Below are positions 13,480 to 25,100 of a stretch of DNA of 64,000 nt, one piece after another (the stretch's first letter is position 1; the number at the start of each line of letters is the position of its first letter). The stretch covers positions 3,052,809 through 3,116,808 of the forward strand of contig NW_019091380.1 of NCBI RefSeq assembly GCF_001949145.1, written 5' to 3'. Both the position numbers and the translations under genes were made by a program. Origin of the DNA: Acanthaster planci (taxonomy: Eukaryota; Echinodermata; Asteroidea; Valvatida; Acanthasteridae). Below the pieces are notes generated by a model that worked only from the letters and a program-made list of their open reading frames with translations, was not told where the DNA came from and made no database searches.

Positions 13480-13877
13480 GCTTATAGCAGGTAAGTCTGT
13501 AACTCAATAAAAAAACAGTGATGCAAAGAATGAATTCCTTATATGAATCACTGACGTCAAGGTGTGTACATAGGCAGAAATGCTCCAACTATTCAGTGCA
13601 GGCACACTCAGTAACTTCACACAAAAAAACCATTACACAAAGCAGTCTTCCACAGTACTCAATGACTGAATTCTGTGCACATGTACAGTCAGGTGCCCAT
13701 TGTTGGTACCCTGCCACCATAGAGCTAGGAACACAGCTGTATGGCACCAAAGAAAGGCAAATAAACAGACTTGCTAAACTGTCATGAATAAACATGAGGC
13801 CTGATGCGGATCCAGCACTGCCTCTTGTGACTGGTCCAAAGTTTAGTTTTGGGTTGACTGGTATAGATGAACCCAGT

Positions 13878-13886
13878 GAGGGCGCT
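13878..13886 (+). repeat. GAGGGCGCT dispersed motif (7 sites in window)
   Basis: The core GAGGGCGC recurs at 13878, 29499 and 44151 (plus) and, inverted, at 33172-33179, 35862-35869, 42743-42751 and 49509-49517. Five of the seven have a T after the core. The core resembles the 3' half of the CTCF motif, but the 5' half of that motif matches poorly at the sites checked. Confidence 0.7.
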
Positions 13887-13932
13887 ATAACTCCTACAGG
13901 AAGCTTTCAACAACATCATTATGTTTGTATGT

Positions 13933-14145
13933 GGGTAATTCCAAAATCAGGGGTCACTTATTTTTCGTGTCCTTGTCACATCTGACATATGATTTTGTAA
14001 ATTCAGAACACATTTTCTAATTTCAAACAAATAATAATTGTTCGGAATCAAGTCCGGTGCTTTTTCCACGTCATATAACAAAGCTTAGATGTAACAGACA
14101 CAACAATGTCACACCTTCGGACCCCTAAAATTTCTGGAATTACCC
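13933..14145. mobile_element. MITE, GGGTAATTCC family, copy 1
   Basis: A 213-bp element beginning GGGTAATTCC and ending GGAATTACCC, flanked by the 4-bp target-site duplication ATGT (13929-13932 and 14146-14149). The TIR similarity continues inward through GGGGTC and GTGTC-TGTCACATC words. It has no ORF, so it is non-autonomous. The copy is in inverse orientation to the one at 33502. The superfamily is not assigned; 4-bp duplications occur in several cut-and-paste groups. Confidence 0.85.
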
Positions 14146-14457
14146 ATGTACTCTGTACTTTTCACAGAAAGTCGGAGACATGATGAGAAAGGTCCTACAA
14201 AATGAGTCTTAAACACACTTCTCTCTGTCAGTGGTACATCAAGGAAGAAATACACGGCACAAATCCCCCAGTTTTATGTGTCATACAGTGTGATGTTCTG
14301 ATAATTACCGACTCTGTTGTTGCACAAGTGAAAGATGAAGGTTCCTAAAGAGGCATGATTTAAGGTAGGACTTGTATTCTATCTCTGCCCAGTTCTGAAT
14401 CTTAACCTACATGTAGTAAGTTCTTATCACAAAATAATACATGTATGTCTGGGATGG

Positions 14458-14516
14458 TTAACCCTAACCCTCCTCAATCCTTCACCTGTTGGAGGACTGA
14501 GGAGTGTTAGGGTTAA
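14458..14516. mobile_element. Small TTAA-flanked foldback element
   Basis: The left arm TTAACCCTAACCCTCCTCA pairs with the right arm TGAGGAGTGTTAGGGTTAA with one mismatch, around a short central loop. The outer TTAA on both sides could be the target duplication of a piggyBac-like or Kolobok-like element with termini CCCTAAC. The single TTAGGG word on the right is part of the arm, not a telomere array. Confidence 0.65.
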
Positions 14517-17379
14517 TCTATATTAGAGCTCTGGAGTCACTTTTCTCATACATGTACATGTATATGTGCCTGTACATATGATTACTTTGTCTTTGGGAAA
14601 GATTCTGCTAGGAATGAAATGTCACGCTCTCTAACATTTGCATTTTGTATACTAAAGTGTACACAGAATAAAAGTCACACGGTGCCTTTACATGCAGATG
14701 AGGCCTTCCACTCACTAAGCTGTTTGCCAAGGTCTGACATCTTTTTTTCCCTTAAAAAGTCACAAGACCTGTGACAGCTGCTTCTTCTGTTAGAGTAAGT
14801 CACGTTCTGCACATTAATCACCCCTAAATGTATACAGCATACAGTGTACAAGTTGCGCAATTGTTGAAGGTCACGGGAAAGACCCACAAACTTCACAATT
14901 CTCCGGAGGCTGAGAACATCATTTGACGCAGATCTCAGTTGGCTGTTTGGTGGGTTGTTTGTTGGCACACTCATTAAAGTTAGTCACGTTTCTCAGTAGC
15001 AAATGAACATAAATGTGTAGACTTCTCACTTTTCCCCCCAGAGACAGGGTCATGGGTGTGACCCACAAACGCAGTATTTCCCTACTACACCAAAACCCAC
15101 AATCTCCGATGTACTCCACAGTAACTATGGCCACTTACCGCAAATAGCCACATGAGGGTCAATGAACCTTCTTTTCCAGATCCTCAAGGCACAAAATTAT
15201 CTCTTGCTGGTAAACAACGGGAGTACAGTATCATTTGTGAATACTCATACAAAGTTTCAAACCAGCATGATACCTTCAATTTAACCGTTATATATGATGC
15301 ATGTCAATTATGCAAGCCTGTTATAAGATTGTGGGTTATTTGGAAAACACAATCACTGGCTTGCTCCGATGGGACTCAAATAAACTGGTGCACACATCTT
15401 CCTACTTAGGCATCCCACATGTAAGTTGCCATAGTTAAATTCAAAATCTAATATACAATGTAGTAAGCAGTCTGGCAGGTGTCACGATAAATAATTCACA
15501 GGTAAATTCTGTGTACAGGTTTTACCATATGGTAACATGATATTCCACAGCACTGTGTGCTCAGGGCTTTGAACGGACTACATGTAGTTCTTTCATGGAT
15601 ATTTAAGGAGCTTTCTACAATGTATATTTTAAGCCAACAATAAAAAGCTACACGTCTGGTAGAGGAAAGTTTTGTTTCACTATCTACATTTTTCATGTAC
15701 ATGTGCTCAGCTGGAGTTTAAAGGGGACTTTCAGGAGATTGTGCAATTTGAAAGGGTAATAAGACACCAACTAGTCTCTCCACCAGTGCTTTCTCAAGTG
15801 TTAGTTAATTCTGTAGGAAATTCTTGCTCTGGAAAGAATGACGGGTTAAATTTCAGACTGCCAAAGAGACTATCTTTGTTGGTTAGCTCAGCACCATAGT
15901 GGTGTGGGAAAGCAACTGATTTTTTTGTTTCTTTATTCATTCGTTTGTTTTTGAGGGGTGTTTTTGATTTATTTTAGAGTGGGGAAGTAGTTAATCCATG
16001 CAAGTTTTGGTTGAATGGGTGGTCAACAATTAGTCTTTGCCAAAGTTTAACTAACCAAACTACTGGGTAAAATGTTGAGCAGCTTTTCTAAACACTAAGA
16101 ACAATGGCTTCACCTCTTAACCCCTGACCTGATCTTGGCACACTGCCAATCAATAAACATCCTCCAGGGTGAAACAGGCCCCAAATGCCCAATCAAACTT
16201 GTGAATCAAAATACTAGATGGTGTAGGGCACTGATATAGAAAGAATGTATCGCTTATCAAAACAATTGTTAAGTTTATTGTCTGTACAAAAATATGATTT
16301 TCCCAAACAGATATTTTCTGGTGAAATATGAAAACTCATGATTAACATTACATTTGAGCCCGTCTACAGACAAAAATCTATGAAAACTCTTCCACCTTAT
16401 CGTTTCTTCCTGGTTCAATTGAAGAGGAACTACATCTTGAAAAAAACTGATCAACCAGGAAGGAGTGCCACACAGTAATATTACCAACATGTTGGCAAGG
16501 GACCCTTGAGTAATAATACCAAGATAAAAACTCGTCACAAAATACGCACAGCTAAAAGTTCAATTTGATGCTCATGTTCCCAATTCAAAGGGAGTAAAGA
16601 GAGTTCAGACTCTACGGCCAAGTTTCCTCGAAAATGATGTCGCAACCTCGAAGTGAACGCAAATATTGAATTATCTCTTGCTTCACAGATCACCCCCAAA
16701 CATTTTAAGTTACCATCTTCATTCTTAACATGACCAGCTTAGCAACCCACATACATGAATACCACCACATGCACTTTTGTACAATATTTACAACTTCCAT
16801 TTGTAAAACCAGACATGTAACCATGACATCATTTTCCTGGCTGTGGTACCCATGAAGACTTCACTCCCTCAGGTTCAGCAACCATAAATGCATGTACATG
16901 TAGAATTGTACAAACAGGCAAACAGTAGCCCTGTTTAGTTTCAAGAGTTTGATCTGCCAGTTTCTGCAAACATTAATCTAGTTGGCTGTCAGAATGTATT
17001 CCCATGGGGTGTTTCCTGTGGCCCTGTACATTAACCCTTTTTGTTCTCTCTTTGGAAAGGACTTCTTTTCCCCACGGTTGATGGGAAAACTGGGGTACAA
17101 GTCTAAAATGTGGCAAGGTTAGGGAAATGGTGACAGCTGTCTGATATTTGAAAAAAAGTAAAAATAACTGACAAGATTTGAATTTGGTACGGCATTAACT
17201 TTCAGCAATAAAATTCTGCCTAAAAATCAGTCTCTCAATTCTGCTGAGAAGTGGGCTTAAAAAAGCAACCCCCAAAATTGGATAGCTGTGAGGCCGATTG
17301 TTGACTTTAGATATTCTTCTTGGAAACCTTGCTAAACATTTCAGGAATGTTTAACAATAAATGGTACTGAATGCAGGAT
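14517..17379. other. No gene recognised
   Basis: A very good minus-strand donor, GCG|GTAAGTGG, lies at 15128-15136, preceded by the five-codon frame MWLFA after an ATG at 15150. That is too little to call an exon. Otherwise this is AT-rich sequence without coding pattern. Confidence 0.45.
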
Positions 17380-17651
17380 CCAACTTCAGGTCGCTGTTAA
17401 GCACGCGATTTTAGGTTTACAGAGGCTCCACGTATTTCATGAAATCCATCAGCAGTCAGCACTGCGAAGACGCACGGAGGACAAATTTGCGTAACTTAAC
17501 GGCATAAGCAATCCCTTTCAATTTTTGTGCTTAGCACAGCAACCGTAAATGGTAAAATGTTTGTCGTGAATACGTTAACCATTTAGCAGAGTTTTGTGCT
17601 ACAGTTAGCAAAAAAATATGCTTTAACAGTAAGCAGCACCGTGAACTTTGG
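17380..17651. mobile_element. Diverged GGGCCCAATTTCA-family element
   Basis: The left end CCAACTTCAGGTCGCTG and the right end CAGCACCGTGAACTTTGG match the ends of the element at 8249-8475. The interior word GTGCTACAGTTAGC matches CTGCTACAGTAAGC there, at the same distance from the right end. Divergence and lack of clean ends indicate an older insertion of the same or a sister family. Confidence 0.55.
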
Positions 17652-18572
17652 TAGAGGTCTCAAACTTGGCCATCTGTAGAGTTCTTGCTTTGCTGAATTA
17701 ACTAGCATAGGGTTATAGAGTGGGCACAGCCCTTGTAAGATGAGAATTCACAAGTACCCCTATCTTTAGGCATATGTGCACGAGGGAGTCCCAAGGGCTA
17801 GTATCATACATCAAATGATCTTCCATGGTTGTGACATTTACTTCAAGAACCTCATAATTAATGTATGGGTTAGAGATTTCAATGACCTGGCCTCTGTGAC
17901 CTTTTGACCCTCCCCTTAATTGACATGCAACCTATTCAGTGTGACTGAACTTGACTGGTTCTGTGAATGAGAGGGAGTCGCCAGGATAAACTCAAACACT
18001 TTAAGTCCAAACCACTGACTCAACTTGGAAAATGGTTTTGACTGAACTTTTTAAAATCACACAACTGGGGGAGGAAAACCCTTAAAATGGTTTAACGAGA
18101 AGGAAGTTCTCGTCAAAAAATCCTCTGCATCTGTGTTCTGGACTCTACACAGCCTTCCTGTGATACTGGCATTTTAAAATTCAGGTTAAGAGAAAAATCA
18201 GAGAATCACTCCAACTGTGGCAACATCACACCACAAGTTATCTATTTCTGTGTGTTTACCATTGGTGTGGGTAATACCACAAAAAACTGAGGAAAACTTG
18301 AGAACTCAAGATAAGGCAATGGAAATACCCCAGTGAAGCCATGCCTACCTATACAGGTCCACTGGGGATAGCAACTGTAAACCCTGCCATTCTTTTTATG
18401 CAATAATCGATAAAGAAGAAATTCACAACTATCTGCACCTCAAAATACCCAGAATAGAACAGAGTTTCATTTGGTCTGCAAAGATTTCATAAACGTTTGA
18501 ATTCGAAAAAGACGTCTTTTAAAACATTTCATCAGTTTTGATGAATTTATTTCTATGCATCTGGTGCCCCCC

Positions 18573-18620
18573 CCCCCGAACTGTGGGGTCCGAAATCTGT
18601 CGGACAAACGGTTCTGGGGG
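18573..18620. repeat. Degraded foldback, CCCCAGAACTGTGG type
   Basis: CCCCCGAACTGTGGGGTCCG, an 8-base loop, then CGGACAAACGGTTCTGGGGG. The arms are related to those of the perfect foldback at 19115-19173, 550 bases away, but carry several mismatches and sit next to a C homopolymer. No target duplication is visible. Confidence 0.7.
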
Positions 18621-19114
18621 TACGCATCCAGGGCACTGTTTTAATACCTAACGCAGTCATAACAACGCTGTTATACCAAACTGGCTTGTCTCCAATTTAA
18701 TTGATTTCTTTCAAAGCAATGTACATTACTCTGTGTACTGGCAATGACTGCTAATATTCAAGACATTGAATGGGAACCAGTCAGAGGCTCCACTGGCAAT
18801 AAATACCAAATACAAGTGAAAGTTTAGAGAAAGTTCCAGTATTAGTCATGTTAGTCATGTGACTTATATTTTCTGATCGTACATTAACAAAACAAGTCTG
18901 TCATGTCTGTGCCATGTCTGTTGAATGATGGTTTCATATTTGATAAACATGACAGTACTTTTGCAATGCGTACCTGCCATTACAACATATACCCATAACC
19001 ACCACTGGCACCAGTTTCCCATGTTTGTAACCGTGGTACAATCAAATTGAACAAAACTTAAACAATGAGCACAACCTGGGTTGTGACAAACACCCATGTG
19101 CTTACTATCACTGT

Positions 19115-19173
19115 TTACCCCCAGAACTGTGGGGTCCGATGTGGGACGTGGGACCCCACAGTTCTGGGGGTAA
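19115..19173. mobile_element. 59-bp perfect foldback with 7-bp duplication
   Basis: Arms of 23 bases (19115-19137 and 19151-19173; termini TTACCCCCAGAACT) are exact inverted complements around a 13-base spacer. The 7-base word TCACTGT occurs immediately before (19108-19114) and immediately after (19174-19180), as expected for a target-site duplication. It is too small to code for anything, so it would need a transposase in trans. Confidence 0.8.
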
Positions 19174-19180
19174 TCACTGT

Positions 19181-22100
19181 GTTACGACCCTGTACAGACT
19201 CACCGTCAGTAACACCAATGGCATCTTACTGGGCACACTCGACTTCAACCAAGCTGATGTGGTCACAAGACTCATTCCAACAGAAATTATAGTATACCAC
19301 TGTCTCCTCTAAATATCAGTCTTAATCCAAGACAAAGCAACCTCACAAACAAGCTGTACAAATGATGTAATCCAGAGACAGAGCAACTTTCAATGATCAT
19401 CTACCAGTAAAAGTCAGTATGTCCGCCATTAACTTCCTGCTGTGGTACATGTGTCTGCCTATGACACACTATAATGGGTCAATCAGTTGAAAGTTGTTGA
19501 TAGTACGCGGGGAAAGAGAGTCCATTCGCTTGTGCACGTAAAGGGTTCCAGGAGCTGACTGCCGACAGCCAGGGGTGGTTTAGGAAGATGAGAGATAAGC
19601 CAGGACAGACTGTTTATTGCAACATGACTTGGGTCTCCAAGTATCAGGTGTCACTTCAACAAACCCACATTGGGGGTCATTTGTTTTTTTTGGCAAGTTT
19701 AGAGGCAGCTGACCTTGAATAAGAAAAGTGTTTTAACAGCCCTAGAAGAAAGAAATTACATTACAGGAATTTGGTTGTCATGGCAGTCGAGGTTAGAGCT
19801 TACATAAGAAGGCAGGTCCTTCCTGATTTCCCTTTATTTTTTGAAGAAATGGGGAGGAATGTCAAACATGGTTGTCAAGCATGTTTCAACTGAACCAGGA
19901 TTGATCTATATGTATGTGTCTTTCTCTTATTTACTAGGTTAGTAAAAATAGTTGCTCACTTGCTTTTCGTCTTTCTCTGTTTATAAATAGTCACTATTAT
20001 GATTATGAAGCACCAAAACTAAATCAGTGGCAGGAAATATTTCAAGCACCCCAGCTGTTGAGCCAAAATGACTCCAAGGCTTTTCTAACTATATAAGATG
20101 GACTGTGGGTGGATGCATTCCAGTCATGCCAACTTTGTCCAAGCTATTTTTCAAACTCTAAGAGCTGTGTCTTGCTTTCAATCTTCTGGTAAGTCCTGTC
20201 ATCTGTTTCCCTGCTCTATGGTCTAGACAGGGGTCCTGTCCGGTCAGGCTGTTATTTAATTGACTATGGGTATGTGAACATTGTGGGCTACTCTTAACTT
20301 GCAGAAATTTGCACAATCGTTTTAAAATCTGCAAAATAGAACTTGTCGAGCACAAAATGAACAGCCTGGAAGCTGAACAGAGTCTGGAAGGTGTAAGCTC
20401 CCTAATCCCCTCCCCAAAACACCCCCCCCCCAAAAAAAAATTTGCAATAAATTGAAAAACAAAAACAAACCCCACACCTTCTGATTAATCACTGTTCTCT
20501 CTCCAATATATGATTTGAGATTTTGATTCACCTTTCAGAAAGCAAAAAAAGGCAGATAAACAATCTATTTGCCAAATGTGAATGTACAAAGTACAAAGTA
20601 CATTATCCACAGTTTCTGAAAGATTTCTTGTGTCATTTGATTTCTGGCAGTGACGGCCTCAACAACTTATCTGTGAACTTCTAATAAAAACTAATTAGTA
20701 GATGTAATCCTTGCACAATTACATTTGCAGTTTCAACATTACTCTAAATCACAATATTGTCCACACAAAAAGGGAGAGTCAGTCAAGTGAGGGTAGGATC
20801 AGAAGCTTTTGGAAAAAGTTGTCAATTAATGTGAGCGTGTCTCTCAAAATACATGTAGTTCCAAACAAAACTTATCTGGGTGATCTCAAACACCTCCAAA
20901 CATGGTGTCAACCTGCATTCCAACTCTCCAATTTCCCCATTCCAACAGCTCAGGTCACCAAGGCTGACACTCTCATTTTTTGGCTCCAATGAAATAATGA
21001 TGGAGTGAATATCATTGATCCTGATAGCTGATAACACTCTTGGAAATCCCCAGACCCCCCTCAGACATCAACCCACCAGCTTTCTACTCTAGTGTGGCAG
21101 TTGGAACACAGCACGATCCAGTTTTTCATCAACAGTGTCTGGAGTTCCCACCCGCTGGGACTGTGCAGCTCAAATTCTATTTGTGGAGTTTCTAAACCTA
21201 AGCTACTCGTTTCCGAAAAATGTCCGGCATCTCACAAGGACTGTTTCACAATGAAGTAAACAGCACAGCAGATGACTTGAAGCATTCTCAGACCCAAATT
21301 CACATTCATTTCACGGAAAGCTTTCCGGTCTACAAAAATAAATTTTCAAGGAAGAGAGGGGTCTTCAAGAACAGCCATTAAAAAGCACGCCAAAGCATGG
21401 TCATACCATAAACATTGTTGGGTTCTATAAACATCTATTTCCAACTGTTAATGAAGAAATAATGGTTTCCATGAATACCTATTCAGTCATCGTTATACAA
21501 GGTATTGCTAATCCAAACATTCAAATTTTGAGGTTGTTTGCAAAGAATATTGTTGTTTATTATCAGTAGGCTGTAAACAACCTTTCCAAACATTACGAGT
21601 GCAGAAAGTGTTGGTGATGAAAGTTAGATCAATGGCTGATCCCCTTGGAAAATTACTTTGCTCGCCTCCCGCTTTCCATGCAAGATGACAAGATCCCATG
21701 TATTGAGAGACTGGCAAATGGGGGGGGGAGGAAAGGAGACTGACTCTCCCGATCCTCCACAAAATTGAAAAAGGGGGTGAGGGGTTGAAACAAAACCAGG
21801 ATGATTCGTTTGGTACTATTTCATTTCCTTACGCCCCACCCCCCAGGTGAGCAAAAAATGGCGCCAAATTTAGCCTTGCACCAAAACGGATGAATCTGCT
21901 CCCTTAGCCTTTAGGTCGCTCTGAGTGATCTCTACACCCAGGCGGAAACCAAATTTACGTTAGAGTCGAGACACCAACTGGTTCCAGACTTGACCCTCGA
22001 ACTTGGGTTAGGCCCAGGGAAACACCCCGACAGTATATTTAACATTCTGTTTCCTTTTAACCTTGGCAATGTTTCCACTGACACTGAAGGCAAATTTACA

Positions 22101-25100
22101 CGCCTGTTTGTGCAGTGCCATAAATAAATAATTCATAATTCATTTACATTGTAAATGTGTAATTCATTTACATTGTACATATGTAGCAGCTAGATTGGCC
22201 AATGATGCTACAGCTTGATGCTCTTGATTCCAATGAAAACTTGGCACTGATTTCTAATTAAAGCTGGGCACGGTTTACAGGACAGAGGCACCTGAAGTCT
22301 GCAGACTCGTTAAGATTTGAGTAAAGCCATACTTTTGTTGTTTATAATTTTGCACAGCCCGTGTGATGACTGCCTGTCTTGGATTTCTAAGATTTTCTTC
22401 TTTCCTCCTTGACCACCTCAACGATCTGAGCTTTGAAATATTTTAATTAAAAAGTATCATATGGCGCAGACCCTGAAGAATTCACACTGGAGAGAAGTTT
22501 GCGGTGCTACCGCATGGCATCTACATGTACCAATTTGATGCTGAATGCTTGAAACTGGGACACCCTCCAGTTGAGATCTGATACCCACCAGATCATGACA
22601 ACTTTATTCAAAAACAGCCACCAAATCATCATAGTACTCTATAGATACACCTTGATTCCAAAAACTATTAAAATATGGAACAATCTTCATACTGTCATTG
22701 AATCACCTTCAATTGGCAGTTTTCAGGCATAACTACAAACCACTACACTGCAGTAACCCCCTGAAATCAAATTAGTTTCCACTCTTCTGAAGGCCTCCTT
22801 GTTATTCTCCCTAGTGGAGGATTTGGGAGGAATTTCCACCTAGACCACTATGACTGGACACTTGAGATGGAGTTGTGACAAAACATTTGTATGAGTTATG
22901 AAGTGTGGGACCACAGCTTCAGTCTATTACGAGGTAGTGGACTGCAAATCACATTATTACTTGGAAGAGAATTTCGAAAAAATACAGTAAAAGGCAATAC
23001 TGTCTTAAATACTGACAGAAGTTTGCAACTGTGACCAAACTAAAAATGTGGTCTAAAATGCAGTAAAGATACAACGGTGTGAGTTCTAAATAAAGTTACA
23101 GATATAATGAAAAAGCTGTCCTAGCGTTGTACACTTTGATGTAAAACAACTGATGCGTGGAACTCTAACAAGGGAAAAGCAACACCCAAGCAGGAATACT
23201 CTTGAGATCTTCATTCTGAATAACAAAATATCCATCTTTCCAGAAAACAAAAATTACCACCTCTTTCACATCCACTGTTCCTTATGTGATGATAACTCCT
23301 GACTCTATTTGACCTCAGGGGACAGCGCCTCAAAGAAAGAGGTAAACAAACGGGTCCCACTACCCCACCCCTGACAGCCATACTTGAGAAATAGTCAAGG
23401 TTAGTTTATTGTCAACTGACCTTGTCTTATGCTATTTTTATCAGTTGATCCATATGGGTCTTTGGGATGACAGGGGGATTGTGGTATCAATAACAGAGCC
23501 AACTGGTGATCTGCTATCAAAATTAATCATTTGAGACAATAGAGAAAGGCTTAGATTAAAATGAACAATTTTCTTTGATTATATTATGATCTTTTTTTTT
23601 GCATATTTTAATTTTTCGGACTGGCAGAATTTTTTTCCAAACTCACTGTGTGAAGACAAGGGTTTGTTGTGGTTAGCCCCCACAAAAAGCAATCCCTACT
23701 CCATTTTCGAACCATTTTGCAATATCCAATGTCCAAAATATTTCAAGCATATTCTGATTTTCTTAGTGGACTTTTTATTATACATAATACAGTACTTCTT
23801 ACTGTTGCAAAATACAATTATAAAATGGACTATATTTCCACAAGCAACTGATAGCCTCCTTTTTTTTTCCTACCCACTTAGAGCAGAAACTTCAGTGGAA
23901 AGCTGAGATCAAGGATTTCCCTGTGATTCCAGTCACCAAGATTATTCCCCCGATACTTCTTGAAAGCCAACCTACCTTTCCGCTTCTTAAGTGACTCTCT
24001 CTACTTCAGAGCCCCGGCAAAATGTCTCCCCTAAGAAATAGAATCTATCCAACTGAAATTTCACAATCAAACCTCACAGATGAAAACTGACTCACCTCCT
24101 TCAAAAGGAACCACTATCAAAGCTCTCAGTTATCAGTAATATGCCCAGGAAGGTTAAACTGAACATCACACCTCTCCAAACATTTTTGACCAGACAGCAT
24201 TAAAATGTGAAACTTTCAGGTAGTGGACCATCTTAAGTACGCATTCTGAGTGGCCTTGGGCAACTGAGTGATATTTCGGTTAACATGTTCAGTCCTCTCC
24301 TTCAAGTGCATTTCAGAGGATTAACATATCCTTTCCTGCTCGGCAGCCTGGATATCCTCATTTCCTGTGTCACGTTTTTTTCCTTAATACCCCTCCAAGT
24401 AAAGTTCACCATTCAACAACTCTTCCTCTATACGGGAAAAGTATTCATCCCTTTTAAACCCTGGCTGCACGTAAATGATCTGCCTCCAGCCCTTCTCAAA
24501 AGACTTGGCCAAGTCTCCACCAAATCTGCCCACATCAGTCCCTCGTTTCTTTTGCACTTCTGATCACTCCATTTTCACTGCTTTTGCAAGTCCACAAAAA
24601 ACACACTTGTAAGACGTTAATCGCCAAATACTGAACATTTCGACTCCTGTGACCATTTTGGGATGCCTCAGGGTACTGTGGGCTGAAAAACCTACAGGGA
24701 AGCTCTTGATAAGATCAGGAAAGCTTTACGGATAAGAACAGCTAGTGTTTTAAAACTACCGCCTCCGTAGTTGGGGGGTTGTGACACAAAAGTGACAAAG
24801 TTGACCGACATGTAAGAAAACCAGCAAGTTTTGTGAAAGGCAGTAAAGCAAAGCTGCCTCCACATACCAAAGTATCTGTAGATTGGAGTGATGGTTATAA
24901 CACGCACAAAATGGCATGTTGAAACCTTAACACTGAACCACATGTCGAAAAAAAAGTTGTTCAGAAGCTTGTTCTCATTCAAGCGCTGATCCAGACCTTT
25001 CTGAGGTGTGAGGCTACATTTTTGGGCTTTGGAAGGAGGGAAATTAAATGCACCCAAAAATGAACCCTCATTACTGAAAACAAACTAAAAGTCAGGCTGG

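Noticed and set aside
14458-14516. Interstitial telomere repeat
   Set aside because: Only single TTAGGG/CCCTAA words, each inside an inverted arm; not a tandem array.
24692-25057. 121-codon minus-strand frame
   Set aside because: No coding pattern or splice signals; low GC and no recognisable motif.
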